From contig NC_023756.2 in the NCBI RefSeq assembly GCF_000499845.2, forward strand, positions 9,841,344 through 9,905,343: a stretch of DNA of 64,000 bases, read 5' to 3'. Below are positions 34,591-46,044 of this stretch, piece by piece. The stretch's first letter is position 1. Each line of letters opens with the position of its first letter. A program made the translations under genes and the position numbers. The notes beneath the pieces are model-generated. The model ran no database searches. It was given only the letters and a program-made list of their open reading frames with translations, and was not told the DNA's origin. The DNA comes from Phaseolus vulgaris. Taxonomy: Eukaryota; Streptophyta; Magnoliopsida; Fabales; Fabaceae.

Positions 34591-35335
34591 ATAATTACAA
34601 GCTATTTTATACATTGTGTTTTTAGTAGCAAATATTTTATAATTACTATTATTATTTTAATTTTTTTTATAAAAAAATATATTAAATGAGAGTTTTCGAA
34701 ATACTTCAACCCTTCCACAACATAAAAATATACAAAAGAAAGTACCTAAAATATTTCATTTAAATCTACTTCTCAAAGTCTATACCCTTTTGACACATTT
34801 TCCTTCCAGATCCAACATAACATTCAAATAATCATCAACCTTACCAATACATAGAACAATGATCCTACACTAATGCTTCAACTGATATGCTCTGAAGTAT
34901 TTCAAAAATACTTATGCAATAGAAACAAAACTTAGTTATGAAAACTTTCCAAAGTAGAGATTTTGGTTAGCTCTATTGTGACAACTGAAACAGACCATCG
35001 ACACTCCAAATCTGTAATTTCTTTTTTATCAGTAAAAAATAAAATAAAATTAAGAGAATATTTCAGGATATCCCAAATCAGTAGATTCATGTTATGTTTT
35101 GTGCCATCTCCATGAAAGTTTTGACCTTTTGAAGGCCTCCATGTTTAATTTTTTACTTTGAAAACCTGTTTTCAACTATATCTAGGATATTTGTGGGCAT
35201 TACTTTTATAACACAGGTGAGACCCGTTTATGATGCCAATCTGCATTGTAAAGGCTATGCATTCGCAACTATTCACGCCTATCTGGATGTTTACTGTAAG
35301 GCAACTATTCCACCAACTTGTATATTACTTAAATT
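34591..35335. other. Intergenic; one unassigned short ORF
   Basis: 35193-35381 (+) is open for 62 codons (TQVRPVYDANLHCKG and so on). It is not recognised and could be chance. Confidence 0.35.
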
Positions 35336-35830
35336 TGTGAACATAAAATATATTTTTATTTTATTGCTATTTTATAAATAAGAATACAATTTCTTTAAAT
35401 AGTGTCATAATAAACTTCTCAAATTCTACATGTTATCTAATAATAACTTGATTTTGTACTTAAATCTTCAAGATTAATTTTTGCATCACAAAGGTACTTC
35501 TCCAGCAAGGTATTCTTTAAGTTGAGTTTAAACATTCGATTATTCATCATCTCCACGTGTGCGAGCATTCGTCAATTTTTGTCCTTCAAGTAAAAAATCC
35601 GGTCTTTCATGAGAATCAAACAACTTCTCTCCAATAATGATTCCATATTGAGAATATTAGTCTTCAAGTCCGGTACATAATGAAAGTAAGGTACATATAG
35701 CTCTAATACCAATTTGTGAACAGAGAATATATTTTTATTTAAGTACCAGTTTTCAATTAATACAATCTCTCTAAATAGTCTCACAATAGACTTCTCAAAT
35801 TCTACATGTTATCGAATCACAATTGTATTA
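35336..35830 (-). mobile_element. Very short Copia remnant with two LTR-like direct repeats
   Basis: TGTGAACATAAAATATATTTTT at 35336 and TGTGAACAGAGAATATATTTTT at 35716 start two direct repeats of about 110 bp that share CTTCTCAAATTCTACATGTTATC. Between them the minus strand encodes YVPDLKTNILNMESLLER and MKDRIFYLKDKN (with NRMFKLNL downstream), the Copia region just before and into GAG_pre-integrase. Next to the right repeat, TTGGTATTAGAGCT (complement) is a mutated tRNA-iMet-type primer site. So this is a Copia element reduced to about 500 bp, with almost all of gag and pol deleted. Confidence 0.6.
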
Positions 35831-36269
35831 TAAATTACATTTAAAATCTTAGTATAAATGATATTTAAAACCATAATTAAAGGTAATAATTATTAACCCA
35901 TTCAAATTTCAAAACAAAATTAATGACAACTTTGAGTTTAATGCTTAACATATACCATCATTTTGAGTACACGTTATCATTATCATACCTCTTGTAATGT
36001 AACCCTACTTCTGAACCTATTCATCATTTTTAGTTTTTGTGCCTTAGTCTTATTGCAAGGATATGATCAATTCTGAATGCAACCTCAAAATTGTTTTTGT
36101 ATGCTTAGTATACATTTCATTAAAATTGATTGTTTATGCTTAGCACATTTCATTTTGGTACATACACAAGTGAAAGTAAAAAAAAAAAATTAGCCTTGTC
36201 AAGATTTGATCCATATCCACGCCTAAACTTTTAATTGTTGAGTTCTGAATCTTTTCTACCCATTTATTA

Positions 36270-36649
36270 CACTATACAAAAATCAAATAACAATCAAATT
36301 TAGAGACAAAAATAATTAGATCATATTTTAGAGACTAAAAAATTATTGGTATCTAAAGTGGTTCCTATTATTAATAAAAATTTATAAAATAGTTTCTAAA
36401 TTGGTATATAACCATTAGCTACCAAGATTTTAGCTAATTTAGAATATAAAGTAGTTAGTAACTAAAATATTGGTAGCTAATAGTTAGATATCAGTTTAGA
36501 AACTATTTTATAGATTTTTATTAATAAGAGAAACTACTTTAGATACCAATATTTTTTTTAATTTATAAAATGGTCTCTAATTTAGTCAAGTAATAACTAA
36601 TTATTTTGGTCTTTAAAATTAGTTTCTATTTAATGATTTTCTTGTAGTG
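36270..36649. mobile_element. CACTA-type MITE, copy B (best preserved)
   Basis: 380 bp from CACTATACAAAAATC to GATTTTCTTGTAGTG, flanked on both sides by TTA (36267-36269 and 36650-36652), the 3-bp duplication expected for CACTA elements. The terminal repeats resemble CACTACAAGAAAATCATTAA. The interior phrases are mirrored, so the transcript could fold into one long hairpin. No coding sequence. Confidence 0.85.
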
Positions 36650-36689
36650 TTATGACGTCCCTTAACATAACATCATTCCTATGATCCCA

Positions 36690-38232
36690 TATTCCTCTCA
36701 TTAATGCCATCCACATAGTTTTTCATATTACATTTCCATTTGCTCTTAGACATGGTAACATGAACTGATGAAAATGATATAGAATTCTATTTGGAGAAGC
36801 TACTTTTAGAAGCTATTTTAAGACTTGTCCACCTATGACAATATAGTGTTGGGTACTTTCCTTATGCTCCTTTACATAGTACACAAAGCTTACTAGGGAT
36901 AGGAATTCCCATCACTTTTAAGGCCTAGTCTTACAATTGTAATCATTCATTATATAATGTAATAGTCACACTCACAACTTCCTGGTTGTCTATTACACTA
37001 TAAAAAGCTTACTAGGGATAGGAATTCCCCTCACTTTTATAGCTTCCTGATAAATGGTGTTCTTCTAATTGTTTATCAAACATTGCAAGGGTACCTGATA
37101 TTTTTGGATCCCTGGTGACTACAATTTACCAATTCTAGAATGGTAGTGATTGGATTATTCCATCGACTTTACAACAGGTGAATCATTTTTTTAAGATATC
37201 ATGATTGGGCAGGAATAAGATACTTCTAATTGGACTCTAGAAGACTCTGGTCATTTCACTCTTTTATTAAGAGTGATGATAGTCCTTTGGTTAATTTAAT
37301 TAAAATTATTGTGATTACCTTCTCTATTTGAATCATATGGTGTATGAGAAATTATGCTAGATTTCAAGTTAAGACTGATCTTTCCAGGGCCATTTCCACC
37401 ATTAAGGATTTCATTTTCCTAGTGGGTAATTCATCTAGAAGCTCTATGAGGAATGATATGTTCGACTTCAATATGCTTAAGTTCTTTGATATTAATACTT
37501 GTAGTGGTAAAGTTCTTCATCCTCATCCCGTTAGATGGGATCATCAAGTTGAGTTAAAATTAATATTGATGATGCTGCTAGGATTTCTCATGGTCTTGCT
37601 GATTGTGGTGGTATTTTTTGTGAGAGTATGGGAGGGGGGAATTTATTGGTGGTTTCTCTGCTTTCCTTGATATTCAAACTTCTTTGGTTGTTGAGTTTTA
37701 TATAGTTATACATATCATTGAAGAAACTAAAACGATGGGTTTTAGTAATTTATGGCTTGAATGTGATCCTACCTTGATTTGTACTGCATTTAGTGGTAGG
37801 ACTAACGTTCCTTGAGTTCTTTATAATAGGTGAAAAACTTGCCTTGATTACTGTGGAAAAATCAAGTTTCAGATTTCTTACATTTTCGTGAAGGTAATGC
37901 ATGTGCTGACCAACTTGCTAATTTGGGGTTTATTCATAGAGAACATTTTCATTGGTATAATAGGCTTCCATATAGTCTTTTCTTAGAATTCTTTCTTAAT
38001 AGGTATAGATTACCTAAGTATCGGCTTTTTTAGGTTTTTTATATATGAGTTTTGGTCTAGCACCCCCATATTTGCTTCTATTTCTTTTATTTATTTATTT
38101 TCGTTTTTTTTAGTAATATTGTTTTCATGTGGTGGCAGATGATTGTTGATATTTGAGGTGTCATCATATATGAAATGTCAAGTTTGAGAGTGATGCCTAA
38201 CATAAAAGTTTTTTAAAAACAAAAAAAAAAAC
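36690..38232 (+). mobile_element. LINE 3' part with RNase H domain, 5'-truncated
   Basis: At 37338-37550 the plus strand reads WCMRNYARFQVKTDLSRAIS-like text, DFNMLKFFDINT and HPHPVRWD, then an RNase H (RVT_3) region broken over frames at 37550-38030: IDDAARISHGLADCGGIF, NLWLECDPTLI-like, FREGNACADQLANLGFIHRE, HWYNRLPYSLFLEFF. This is the C-terminus of a plant non-LTR element different from the LINE at 233-6010. It ends with a 3' UTR and an A-rich tail at 38219-38232. The left boundary is unsure. Confidence 0.7.
36885..37039. repeat. 36-bp direct repeats flanking an 83-bp Ulp1-derived filler
   Basis: 36885-36920 and 37004-37039 are the same 36 bases with one mismatch (containing AAGCTTACTAGGGATAGG). 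The 83 bases between them read, on the minus strand, CNRQPGSCECDYYII, matching the CACTA Ulp1 fragment at 23.43-23.53 kb. It lies within LINE-related sequence. Confidence 0.7.
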
Positions 38233-38480
38233 ATATTTTTGAGCTCTTGAACTAATCATGTCACATAAGGCACTAAGGGTATTCAGAAAGGATGGACACC
38301 CAAATATTTTAAAATAACTAAGATTTTGGAATGGGCATGTAAAATCTCAAAGAGGATTTCATTTTAATAAGATAACAACATGTGTGACAACAAATAACCA
38401 ACGAATTGTAGGCAAATTTGATTAAAAAAAGAGATTTGGAGAAACATTCATAATGTATTATAATGTATTAGTGAAAATAT

Positions 38481-38763
38481 TATTGGGTATGAAGTCAGGA
38501 CCAATTGGGTTGGGCTGACTAGACACATGTTTAGTGAGTGGGCTTAATTATTATGTCCCTTTATTATCTCTATTTATCTCTATTTAAAGAGATCATTGTA
38601 CTTGTAATTGGTGTGCAACAGGATATAATGTAAACCTAATAGTTGCCCCGGGTGGATGTAGGTTGCAGTTGGCGACCGAACCACGTTAAATCTTGTGTCG
38701 TTTATTTTTCTGCAGTTGATTCGTGATTATGTGTGTTGTTTCCGCGTGCGTTTTTCCCATCAA
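38481..38763 (+). repeat. 5' LTR of Copia copy 2
   Basis: 283 bp, ends TTCCCATCA. Differs only slightly from its 3' LTR, so this insertion is younger than copy 1. Confidence 0.92.
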
Positions 38764-39134
38764 GTGATATCAAGAGCCTTGGTTCGTTTACACACTAGAG
38801 ATTCGATCAGCAGAAATTAATCGACGAGATGTGAAAATTGCGGTTGCAGTAGCGTCCCAGAGTTAAGGTTTCGCAGAGGCGGCAACAACATCCCAAAGCT
38901 AGGGTTTTGCAGGGGTTGCAGCAGCGTCCTAAGGCTTAGGGTTTCCCAGATCTGCTTCACAACAGCGGTGACCAGCGACGGTGGTGGTGCGGAGCGCCAG
39001 GGCAGTGGGGACTGCGACCAGGTCTGTTGGTGAGTGATTTTGGGTGGTGCAATTTTTGTGTTCTTGATTTAAAAAAAAAAAGATTGCCAAGATCTGAAAT
39101 CAGTTGTACCGAGTATCTCGTCTAGTCATTTGAG

Positions 39135-40049
39135 ATGACAGAAGAAGGGAGGTTCCGAATTGAAAAATTCGTTGGTATAGATTTCAGTTGGTGGAAAATG
39201 CAAATTGAGGATTTGCTAGTTCAAAAAGATTTGGACGTGGCTTTGGATGACAAGCCAGAAAAGATGTCTAATGCAGAGTGGGCAGGTTTGGATCGGAAAG
39301 CTATGTCCGTCATCCGACTCTCTTTGAGTAAGAATGTTGCGTTCAACATTTTGAAGGAGAAGACAACGAAAGGTATCATGGAAGCATTGTCTAACATGTA
39401 CGAGAAGCCATCTGCTGCAAACAAGGTGTTTCTGATTAGAGAATTGGTAAACACAATGATGAAGGAAGACAATTCAGTTACTGAGCACATCAATAAAACG
39501 AATTCGATCTTAGCCAGACTTATGTCAGTGGGCATTAAGTTCGATGATGAAGTTCAAGCTTTACTACTATTATCGTCTTTGCCTGACAGTTGGTCCGGAA
39601 CGGTTACAGCAGTTACCAGTTCAGCGGGATCCGATGGATTCACTTTTGAGAAGATTCATGATCTCATTCTTGGCGAGGATGTCTGAAGAAGGAGTTCTGG
39701 GGAATTATCTAGTGAATCGCTATATGTCATGAGAGGTAAAAGAAATATCAGAGATAGTGGGAGCAAGAACAAAGGAAGGAGTCAGTCAAAGACTTGGGAT
39801 TGCTCAAGTGTAACATGTTGGAACTGCAAGGAGGTGGGGCATTTCAGGAATCAATGCCCAAATGATAAACAAGTCAGCATTGTAGAAGATTCCGCGGACA
39901 AGGACCTCTTAGTCTGTTGCGCGAAGAGCAGTGTGGATTCCTGGGTCATGGATTTTGAAGCATTGCAGAATCTAGTTATTGGAGACTTTGGAAAGGTAAG
40001 ACTAGCGGACAATAGAACTCTTGATGTTACGCGGGCATGGGTGACATAG
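39135..40049 (+). pseudogene. Copia gag with CCHC zinc knuckle, copy 2
   Basis: Starts MTEEGRFRIEKFVGIDFSWW and has the UBN2-like gag core (WAGLDRKAMSVIRLSL, AANKVFLIRELVNTMMKE, LLLSSLPDSW). A single in-frame TGA at 39684-39686 replaces the CGA Arg codon seen in copy 1 (GEDV then RRSSGEL), consistent with CpG decay. The same frame continues to the intact zinc knuckle CWNCKEVGHFRNQC and on to the protease side, where the active-site DSGA is lost (SWVMDFEAL). A 2-base CG duplication near 40030 shifts the frame; Copia residues TPVGFWTLKDV, VPSLRKSLIS and QLDEQGHEVKFG follow in another frame. Gag would form particles, but this copy needs help from other elements and is itself broken. Confidence 0.9.
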
Positions 40050-40176
40050 TGTTGAAGACACCAGTTGGTTTTTGGACTTTGAAGGATGTCAGAGTTGTTC
40101 CAAGCTTGAGGAAAAGTTTGATTTCTATTAGGCAGTTGGACGAACAGGGACATGAAGTGAAGTTCGGAAATCAGTA

Positions 40177-40580
40177 GTGGAAGGTCATCAAGGGAAATCT
40201 TGTCATGGCCTGCGAAAGAAAGAGAGGTTCGTTGTATATAGTCAGATTATCGTGTCTGAGGGAGTGACCATCCCAGTTCAGAAGATAAACAAAGTTCGGT
40301 TCCCAGAATCTCGTGGGCAGAAGAGGGTTGTCTTTACAAGAGAGAAACCCAAAGCCACAGGTTAGATTTAGGATGAGCGAGCATGGAAAGGTTCAGGTAG
40401 ACCAGTCAGAGGTACTTGTGGCAGTGGGAGCACGGGTCGTGCTTCAGCTAAGGTTCCTAGATGACAGTGGGTTAGGAGAACCAGTATTCCAGCGGTTGAA
40501 ACTTCTCCAGAAAAATTCTTGTTGAATATGGAGAGTGTTTGTTCTCAGGTTGTTCCAGGATCTGGCAGTTCCTGTAAGTA
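40177..40580 (+). pseudogene. Counterpart of the 157-codon ORF of Copia copy 1, with stops
   Basis: Shares VSEGVTIPVQKINKVRF, ESRGQKRVVFTREKPKA, QWVRRTSIPAVETSPE and FLLNMESVCS with 14500-14973, but has at least three stops. No known domain. Confidence 0.5.
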
Positions 40581-40710
40581 GGAGTCAATAGGAACAGAGA
40601 ACGGGTCAGTGACTAACGTGTTGAAACTCAGGTTGTTCCAGGATCTGAAGTTCCTGTAAGTGGGAGTCGGTAGGAACAGAGAATAAGTCAATGACTGGCG
40701 TGTTGAAACG
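40546..40710 (+). repeat. Tandem duplication, 83-bp unit, in Copia copy 2
   Basis: Two units (40546-40628 and 40629-40710), each starting CAGGTTGTTCCAGGATCTG. Copy 1 has a single unit in the same place, so the duplication is private to copy 2. Confidence 0.8.
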
Positions 40711-40858
40711 CAGGGGAGTTTTAACGAAGTCTTCAAAATGATTAAGAAGGCTAGTGGCAACTAGAGGTGGAACAGTGAGTTCCATCGACAAATTACAGAA
40801 GTACATGTACACAGTTGAAGCGCAGGTGAACATTGTTCCGTGGCTTCAAGTGGGAGAT

Positions 40859-41140
40859 TGTTGGGTATGAAGCCAGGACCAATTGGGTTGGGCTGACTAG
40901 ACACATGTTTAGTGAGTGGGCTTAATTATTATGTCCCTTTATTATCTCTATTTATCTCTATTTAAAGAGATCATTGTACTTGTAATTGGTGTGCAACAGG
41001 ATATAATGTAAACCTAATAGTTGCCCCGGGTGGATGTAGGTTGCAGTTGGCGATCGAACCACGTTAAATCTTGTGTCGTTTATTTTTCTACAGTTGATTC
41101 GTGATTATGTGTGTTGTTTCCGCGTGCGTTTTTCCCATCA
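40859..41140 (+). repeat. 3' LTR of Copia copy 2
   Basis: 282 bp, TGTTGGGTATGAAG to TTCCCATCA. Confidence 0.92.
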
Positions 41141-41145
41141 AATAT

Positions 41146-42753
41146 CATATATTAGAAGAATGATGAGAGAAAACTATTTGTTATTATTGAAGAAGAGCAA
41201 CAAATTATTAATATTGATTATAAGTTAATCCGTGTTCAGTATATATGTTAAATCTTACTCACCAAGAATCACATCAATTTCTCGATTTGAGTGACTGATA
41301 TATAGTCGCATAAGGAAAAATAATTTTTATCAAAACTCTGAGATCTCTATATTAATAATTCATCACCCATAAAAAAATAAATAGATAGGAGAGAACTTAT
41401 TCTTTTTTCTTATTAATCTCTATATCACCAATGGTATACATACACGTGTTGAATAAGTGATAATAAAAATAGAAATATAAAAATAAAAAATAGAAACTAA
41501 ACTATTGATATTCGTTAAATGAATATTTATGCATCATATTGTCGAAATTTTGTGACTGATTCATAAAAATCTAAATAATATTAATTTTTAAGTTTCTTGG
41601 AATTTTCTTGTGATGATCATTTGACTAAAACAATGATTCTAAGTATATTAATCACTTTTTCCTTTCATGAATAAAAAAAGTGTTGTACATGCCTTTAAAT
41701 AACGTTCTTTCATTTCATTTCCACTAAAATAATTTTTCGCCCACTTCAAGCATGAAAGCAACACTAAATTGACAATTTAATTAGAGAGATAAAACAGAAG
41801 AAACAACCGACAACGATGTAGAAGCTCCACCATCGCATTATTGACAAAGTTTTTTTAATTTGACGTGGACATGCCAAGATAATGTCCAGGTTCAAACTCA
41901 ATTAAATTTTTCAATTTTTCAATCTCTCAATTATTTTTTTAGTTTCAAAATTAATGTTTAAAACAAAGGACGTTTGTGTGAAAAAAGAACTGAAATATTT
42001 TTATTCAATTGTAAAATATTTTCATATTTATTTTGAAAACAAGGAAAAAATTATAAATTTAGTTTTTGTTTTATAAAAGCACAATTTTACTATCTTCCCT
42101 AATTTTACTATAAAAGAGTATATATTGTGACAAATTATTAGTCAACTGGACTAAGATTCACTAGTCCTAATAGACAAAAACTGACCTATTTATTTTTAAT
42201 TTATATTTATATAAATGAGATCTGAATTAATTGCTGCTTTATGTGATTAGCTACTTAAATCGTAAGCTATATTGGTTTTATTTTATAAGTGCTAATGAGA
42301 AAATCAAAGATCCCTCCATTAGAAGTGTACATGTTTAACCTTTGTATGTTCACTTTAGAAAATTAAATGCTTTAAGAAATAAATATAAAAACGTTTCCTT
42401 TCAAAGTTAATGATAAGATTGAGTTTTTATTTTTTTTACATTTTAATTCATCAAAATTGAAAATATGACCATTAATAAAACTATACAACGAGAAGAATAT
42501 GCTCATGTCACAAGTACAATTATAAAGGTCAACTATAAAATACATACATGTTATATCATCACCCAATCATATGCATCATATCGTCATCATCATGTACATA
42601 TTATATTATGATAATGTATATAAATAAATCATGTATATAAATACAAATGAACCCATATTTAGTCACATAACATATCATGAGTAAATATGAGATGTCTCCT
42701 AGAAGATTATAATCACGATAAACAAGTTATATAGGTTAACACCTAACACATAT
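41146..42753. other. Intergenic, AT-rich
   Basis: No gene or repeat end recognised. Confidence 0.45.
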
Positions 42754-43193
42754 TACTACTAGAAAATCATCAAATAAAAATCAATTTTAGAAACAAAAAA
42801 TAATTAGATACTATATTGACTAAATAATTAGATATTATTTTAGACATTAAAAAAATTATTGGTATTTAAATTAATTTTTATTATTATTAAGTAGTTTCTA
42901 AATTAGTAACTAATTAGCTACCAACTTTAGAATCTAAGTAATTAGTTTTTATTATTGATAAATAGTTTCTAAATTGGTAACTAATTAGCTATCAATGTTT
43001 TAACTTATTAATTATTTAGATTATAAAGTTGGTAGCTAATTAGATATCAAATTAGAAACTATTTATAAATAATAAAAAATAATTTAGATACCAATAATTT
43101 TAGTCTCTACAATAGTATTTAATTTAGTCAATACAATAACTAATTACTTTTTGTCTCTAAAATTGGTTTTTATTTAATGATTTTCTTGTAGTG
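42754..43193. mobile_element. CACTA-type MITE, copy C
   Basis: 440 bp, from TACTACTAGAAAATCATCAA (first C changed to T) to TTGATTTTCTTGTAGTG-like end (TTTAATGATTTTCTTGTAGTG). Flanks are TAT and TAC, so the 3-bp duplication is imperfect. Interior is mirrored as in copies A and B. Confidence 0.75.
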
Positions 43194-43360
43194 TACTGGA
43201 ATTGGCCAAGGTCCTTGTTTTCATGGTGGTAATAGAATTTACTATCGAGATCCAGATGTACATCTACTTACCAAGTATGATGTAATTCTCCTTTAGTTTC
43301 TCATCTCATGAACTCCTACCTACATGAATAGACAATAGTGGAGTCAAGGCACCTCTCTTA

Positions 43361-43506
43361 TAAGTGAGTGTTATGTTTATCATCACCACCCAAGACTTAA
43401 TACCACCCTAGATATCTCTACGCTCCTACATTAAGTGAGTGGCATGCTTATCATCACCACCCAAGACTTGATACCTTCCCAAGTATCTTTACGCTACCCA
43501 TGAAGG
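43361..43506 (+). repeat. Tandem pair of about 73-bp repeats
   Basis: Two units starting TAAGTGAGTG and containing ATCATCACCACCCAAGACTT (43361-43433 and 43434-43506), with about ten differences. Confidence 0.75.
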
Positions 43507-43777
43507 GTTATGCACCACCCATTCAGGGGTCAAATTTTATATACATATATACCAACACATAGGGATCCACCACCAACAAAAGGTAGATATCATGTATACA
43601 ACATGTCATGCATGTAAACATCAAGTATATTTCTTTCTAGAGCATATATAATTCAATTTTACCTCATATAAATCATATTTTTAATAGAAGATATATAAAC
43701 TCATTAAACAACATCTCCATTTTAGCATATCATCAATTGAGCAACCTCGTTGTTGTAGGGTGCATCAATTATTACAT

Positions 43778-46000
43778 TGTTGAGACCTTGGGTGATCTTC
43801 TTAGACAGTCTGAAAGCCTCTAGACGACCTCTTATCCAATTAGATGGTCTATTAATTATATAGACAATCTAATGACCATAATATCATATGTGTCGTTTAT
43901 TTTTTTATATATTTTTTTATCATAACAAAATCTAACAGAAAAGCTAAATCTAGTTCATATAATATGCATTGCATTTGTTAAGACCTTATACCATCTAAGA
44001 CCCAATAGATGGTTTGTTAAAACATTAGATGGTCTATGACCCACTAGACAGTCTGATAACTAGAATATCATATGAGAAGTTTATGTTTTAATGATAAGAA
44101 AAACAACCTTAATGGGTTATTTGTATTTTAAAGGTTCTAACAATGTTTTATACAACTGAAGTACACAACACAGTCTCTGAGAGTCTATAACATGTGTTCA
44201 TGATAAGCAGTCTGATAGAGCTTGTTAATTGCATAACATAGTTCAAAGTGAATGTCTTATTTGTAATTTGAATTATATACTTTATCTGTAATTTAAATGA
44301 TCAATAGTGATTTAAGTGGAAACTGCAATACATAGTAGACCCTATGAATGTGTACATTTTTGTTCATGCTAGATGGTCTGATGAACATGTTGAACGAGTA
44401 ACATGTTTTTTTATTATAACAGTTAACTGAAATCTTCTTAATCATATACCTATTAAAAATCCATTCAACCAAAGAAATATTATATCCAAAATGAAAAGAT
44501 TTCAATCTATTGAATGACTCTATTTTGACCTTGATTTTCGTATATCTATAAACAAATTTGTTCAAATTAAATCTTAAATATTTCTAAACAGAAACAATTT
44601 GAAAATTTGAAAAATCTCAAGTATTCTATTTTTAGTATCACGTATTATCTGGAATGAAAATCTTTTCTGATTATGTTTTGATTTGTTTTTACTCACCCAT
44701 TGACGTGAGTTGATTTTAGAGTTGCCCATTTTATGGTGACACTTTGTTTATGATTTTGAATTTTAGCAATTATGGTGTGAGACTCAAAGAAGATCCTCAC
44801 AGGACACGAACTTAACCAAGTGGTTTAGTAAGTGTGAAGGTTCACTTCTAGAGGACAAAAGGAAAAACACAATATATGGTGATTATGATGATGATTGCGG
44901 AATTGAAAGAGCATAAAATGAAGCAAGAAATAGAAGATGATTGAGTTGGAACAAGATAAAAACAAGAACACAAATAGGAATTAATTGCGTAATGAAAAGG
45001 AATGAAAAGATGAAAGAATGAAAGCTTATGAAAGGTGGATCACGCCACTTGGAAGGGTGGGAACTTCCAAGAGGAGTGGTGAAGGTTGCCACTTGAAGAG
45101 CGCTACACTCAGAAGATAAGACCAAGGAAGAGAGCACTCAAGACTCACTCAACACTCTGATAGAGTTTCTTTTCTATTCAAAATTCAATGTGTCATTACA
45201 TGAGGCAAGACACCCTATTTATAGGAATGGGTTCCTTGGTTGGCAAGATGGGGGGAGGGGTAGAAAAGACCATGAGAGGGGCGGCCTAGGGTTTGACCTA
45301 GGTCCATACCGCCCCTTAGTCCTAACTTCTAGAAGCTAGGGCTATATTCCTTCCCTAAAGGACTAGACATAAGATAAAATGATAAATGCACTCCTATTAT
45401 GCTAAAAGGACCCTACTCTAATGAAATTCAAAATAAAGAAACTAGCTGATGCTTAGCTCCCATGGCTTGGGCTCTACTCCTTGTGATCCTCTGAGGAATA
45501 ATGGGCTCTGAAGCATTAGCTAGTGGTGGGTCCTGACCTAGCCCTAGATCCTGTGTCATGCTCCGGGTCATCCTTCTAGAGGGTTGGGCTTGGTCAGTGG
45601 GTGCTCCATCTCATAGGTCCTCATCACCCATATTACAAATACATTTGAATTAGTTTCTTAAATAGATTAGAAGAAGAAAAATTGAAAGATTGTAAATCCA
45701 AACTTTCTGTTTTGAGCATTTAGCACAAAGATGAAGAGATTGCAATATCCAAACTTAATCAATTCAATTATAAAAAAAAGTATATTTGAAAAGCTAGAAA
45801 AAGGGATTGAAGGTGACAAATGAAAGCAAGGCAAGACTAGCAACAAAAGTTATGGTAGTGATCTTGTTGAGAATACAATAGTTGTAGTGAACGTCTAATC
45901 GAGCAATTATAACATCTAGTCTTTTGGGTTAAGTGAAAACTATTATTATTCTTCACATTGTGAACTTATACCCTTGGGAGATTTGTTTGTGCTCTCTTTC
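43778..46000 (+). repeat. Old LTR-like element (family X, copy 1), interrupted by a solo LTR
   Basis: Starts TGTTGAGACCTTGGG and matches the sequence from 50914 over its length (shared GATGGTCTA-type motifs, TTTTGATTTG, TTTAGCACAAA and others). The match is broken by 44701-45626 and resumes at 45627. Right end not defined. Confidence 0.55.
44701..45626 (-). mobile_element. Solo LTR with CCCAT target duplication
   Basis: 926 bp from TGACGTGAG to CCTCATCA, flanked by CCCAT at 44696-44700 and 45627-45631. Less AT-rich than its surroundings. A minus-strand TATA box CTATAAATAGGG (near 45220) suggests the LTR reads leftwards. It interrupts the family X LTR-like element. Confidence 0.8.
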
Positions 46001-46044
46001 ATGCATCGTATAGACTATCTATAAGAACTTTGTCTAATGGTGTT

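Larger units (their letters stand above)
38481..41140 (+). mobile_element. Non-autonomous Copia-type LTR retrotransposon (gag-only), copy 2
   Basis: 2660 bp, LTRs 38481-38763 and 40859-41140, flanked by perfect AATAT target duplications (38476-38480 and 41141-41145). The 5' LTR starts TA instead of TG. The primer site TGATATCAAGAGCC (38766-38779) is a mutated TGGTATCAGAGCC. The interior holds a three-unit leader repeat, gag with zinc knuckle, the protease side and the same non-pol ORF region as copy 1; integrase, RT and RNase H are missing. The polypurine-like AAGTGGGAGAT lies just before the 3' LTR. Confidence 0.93.
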
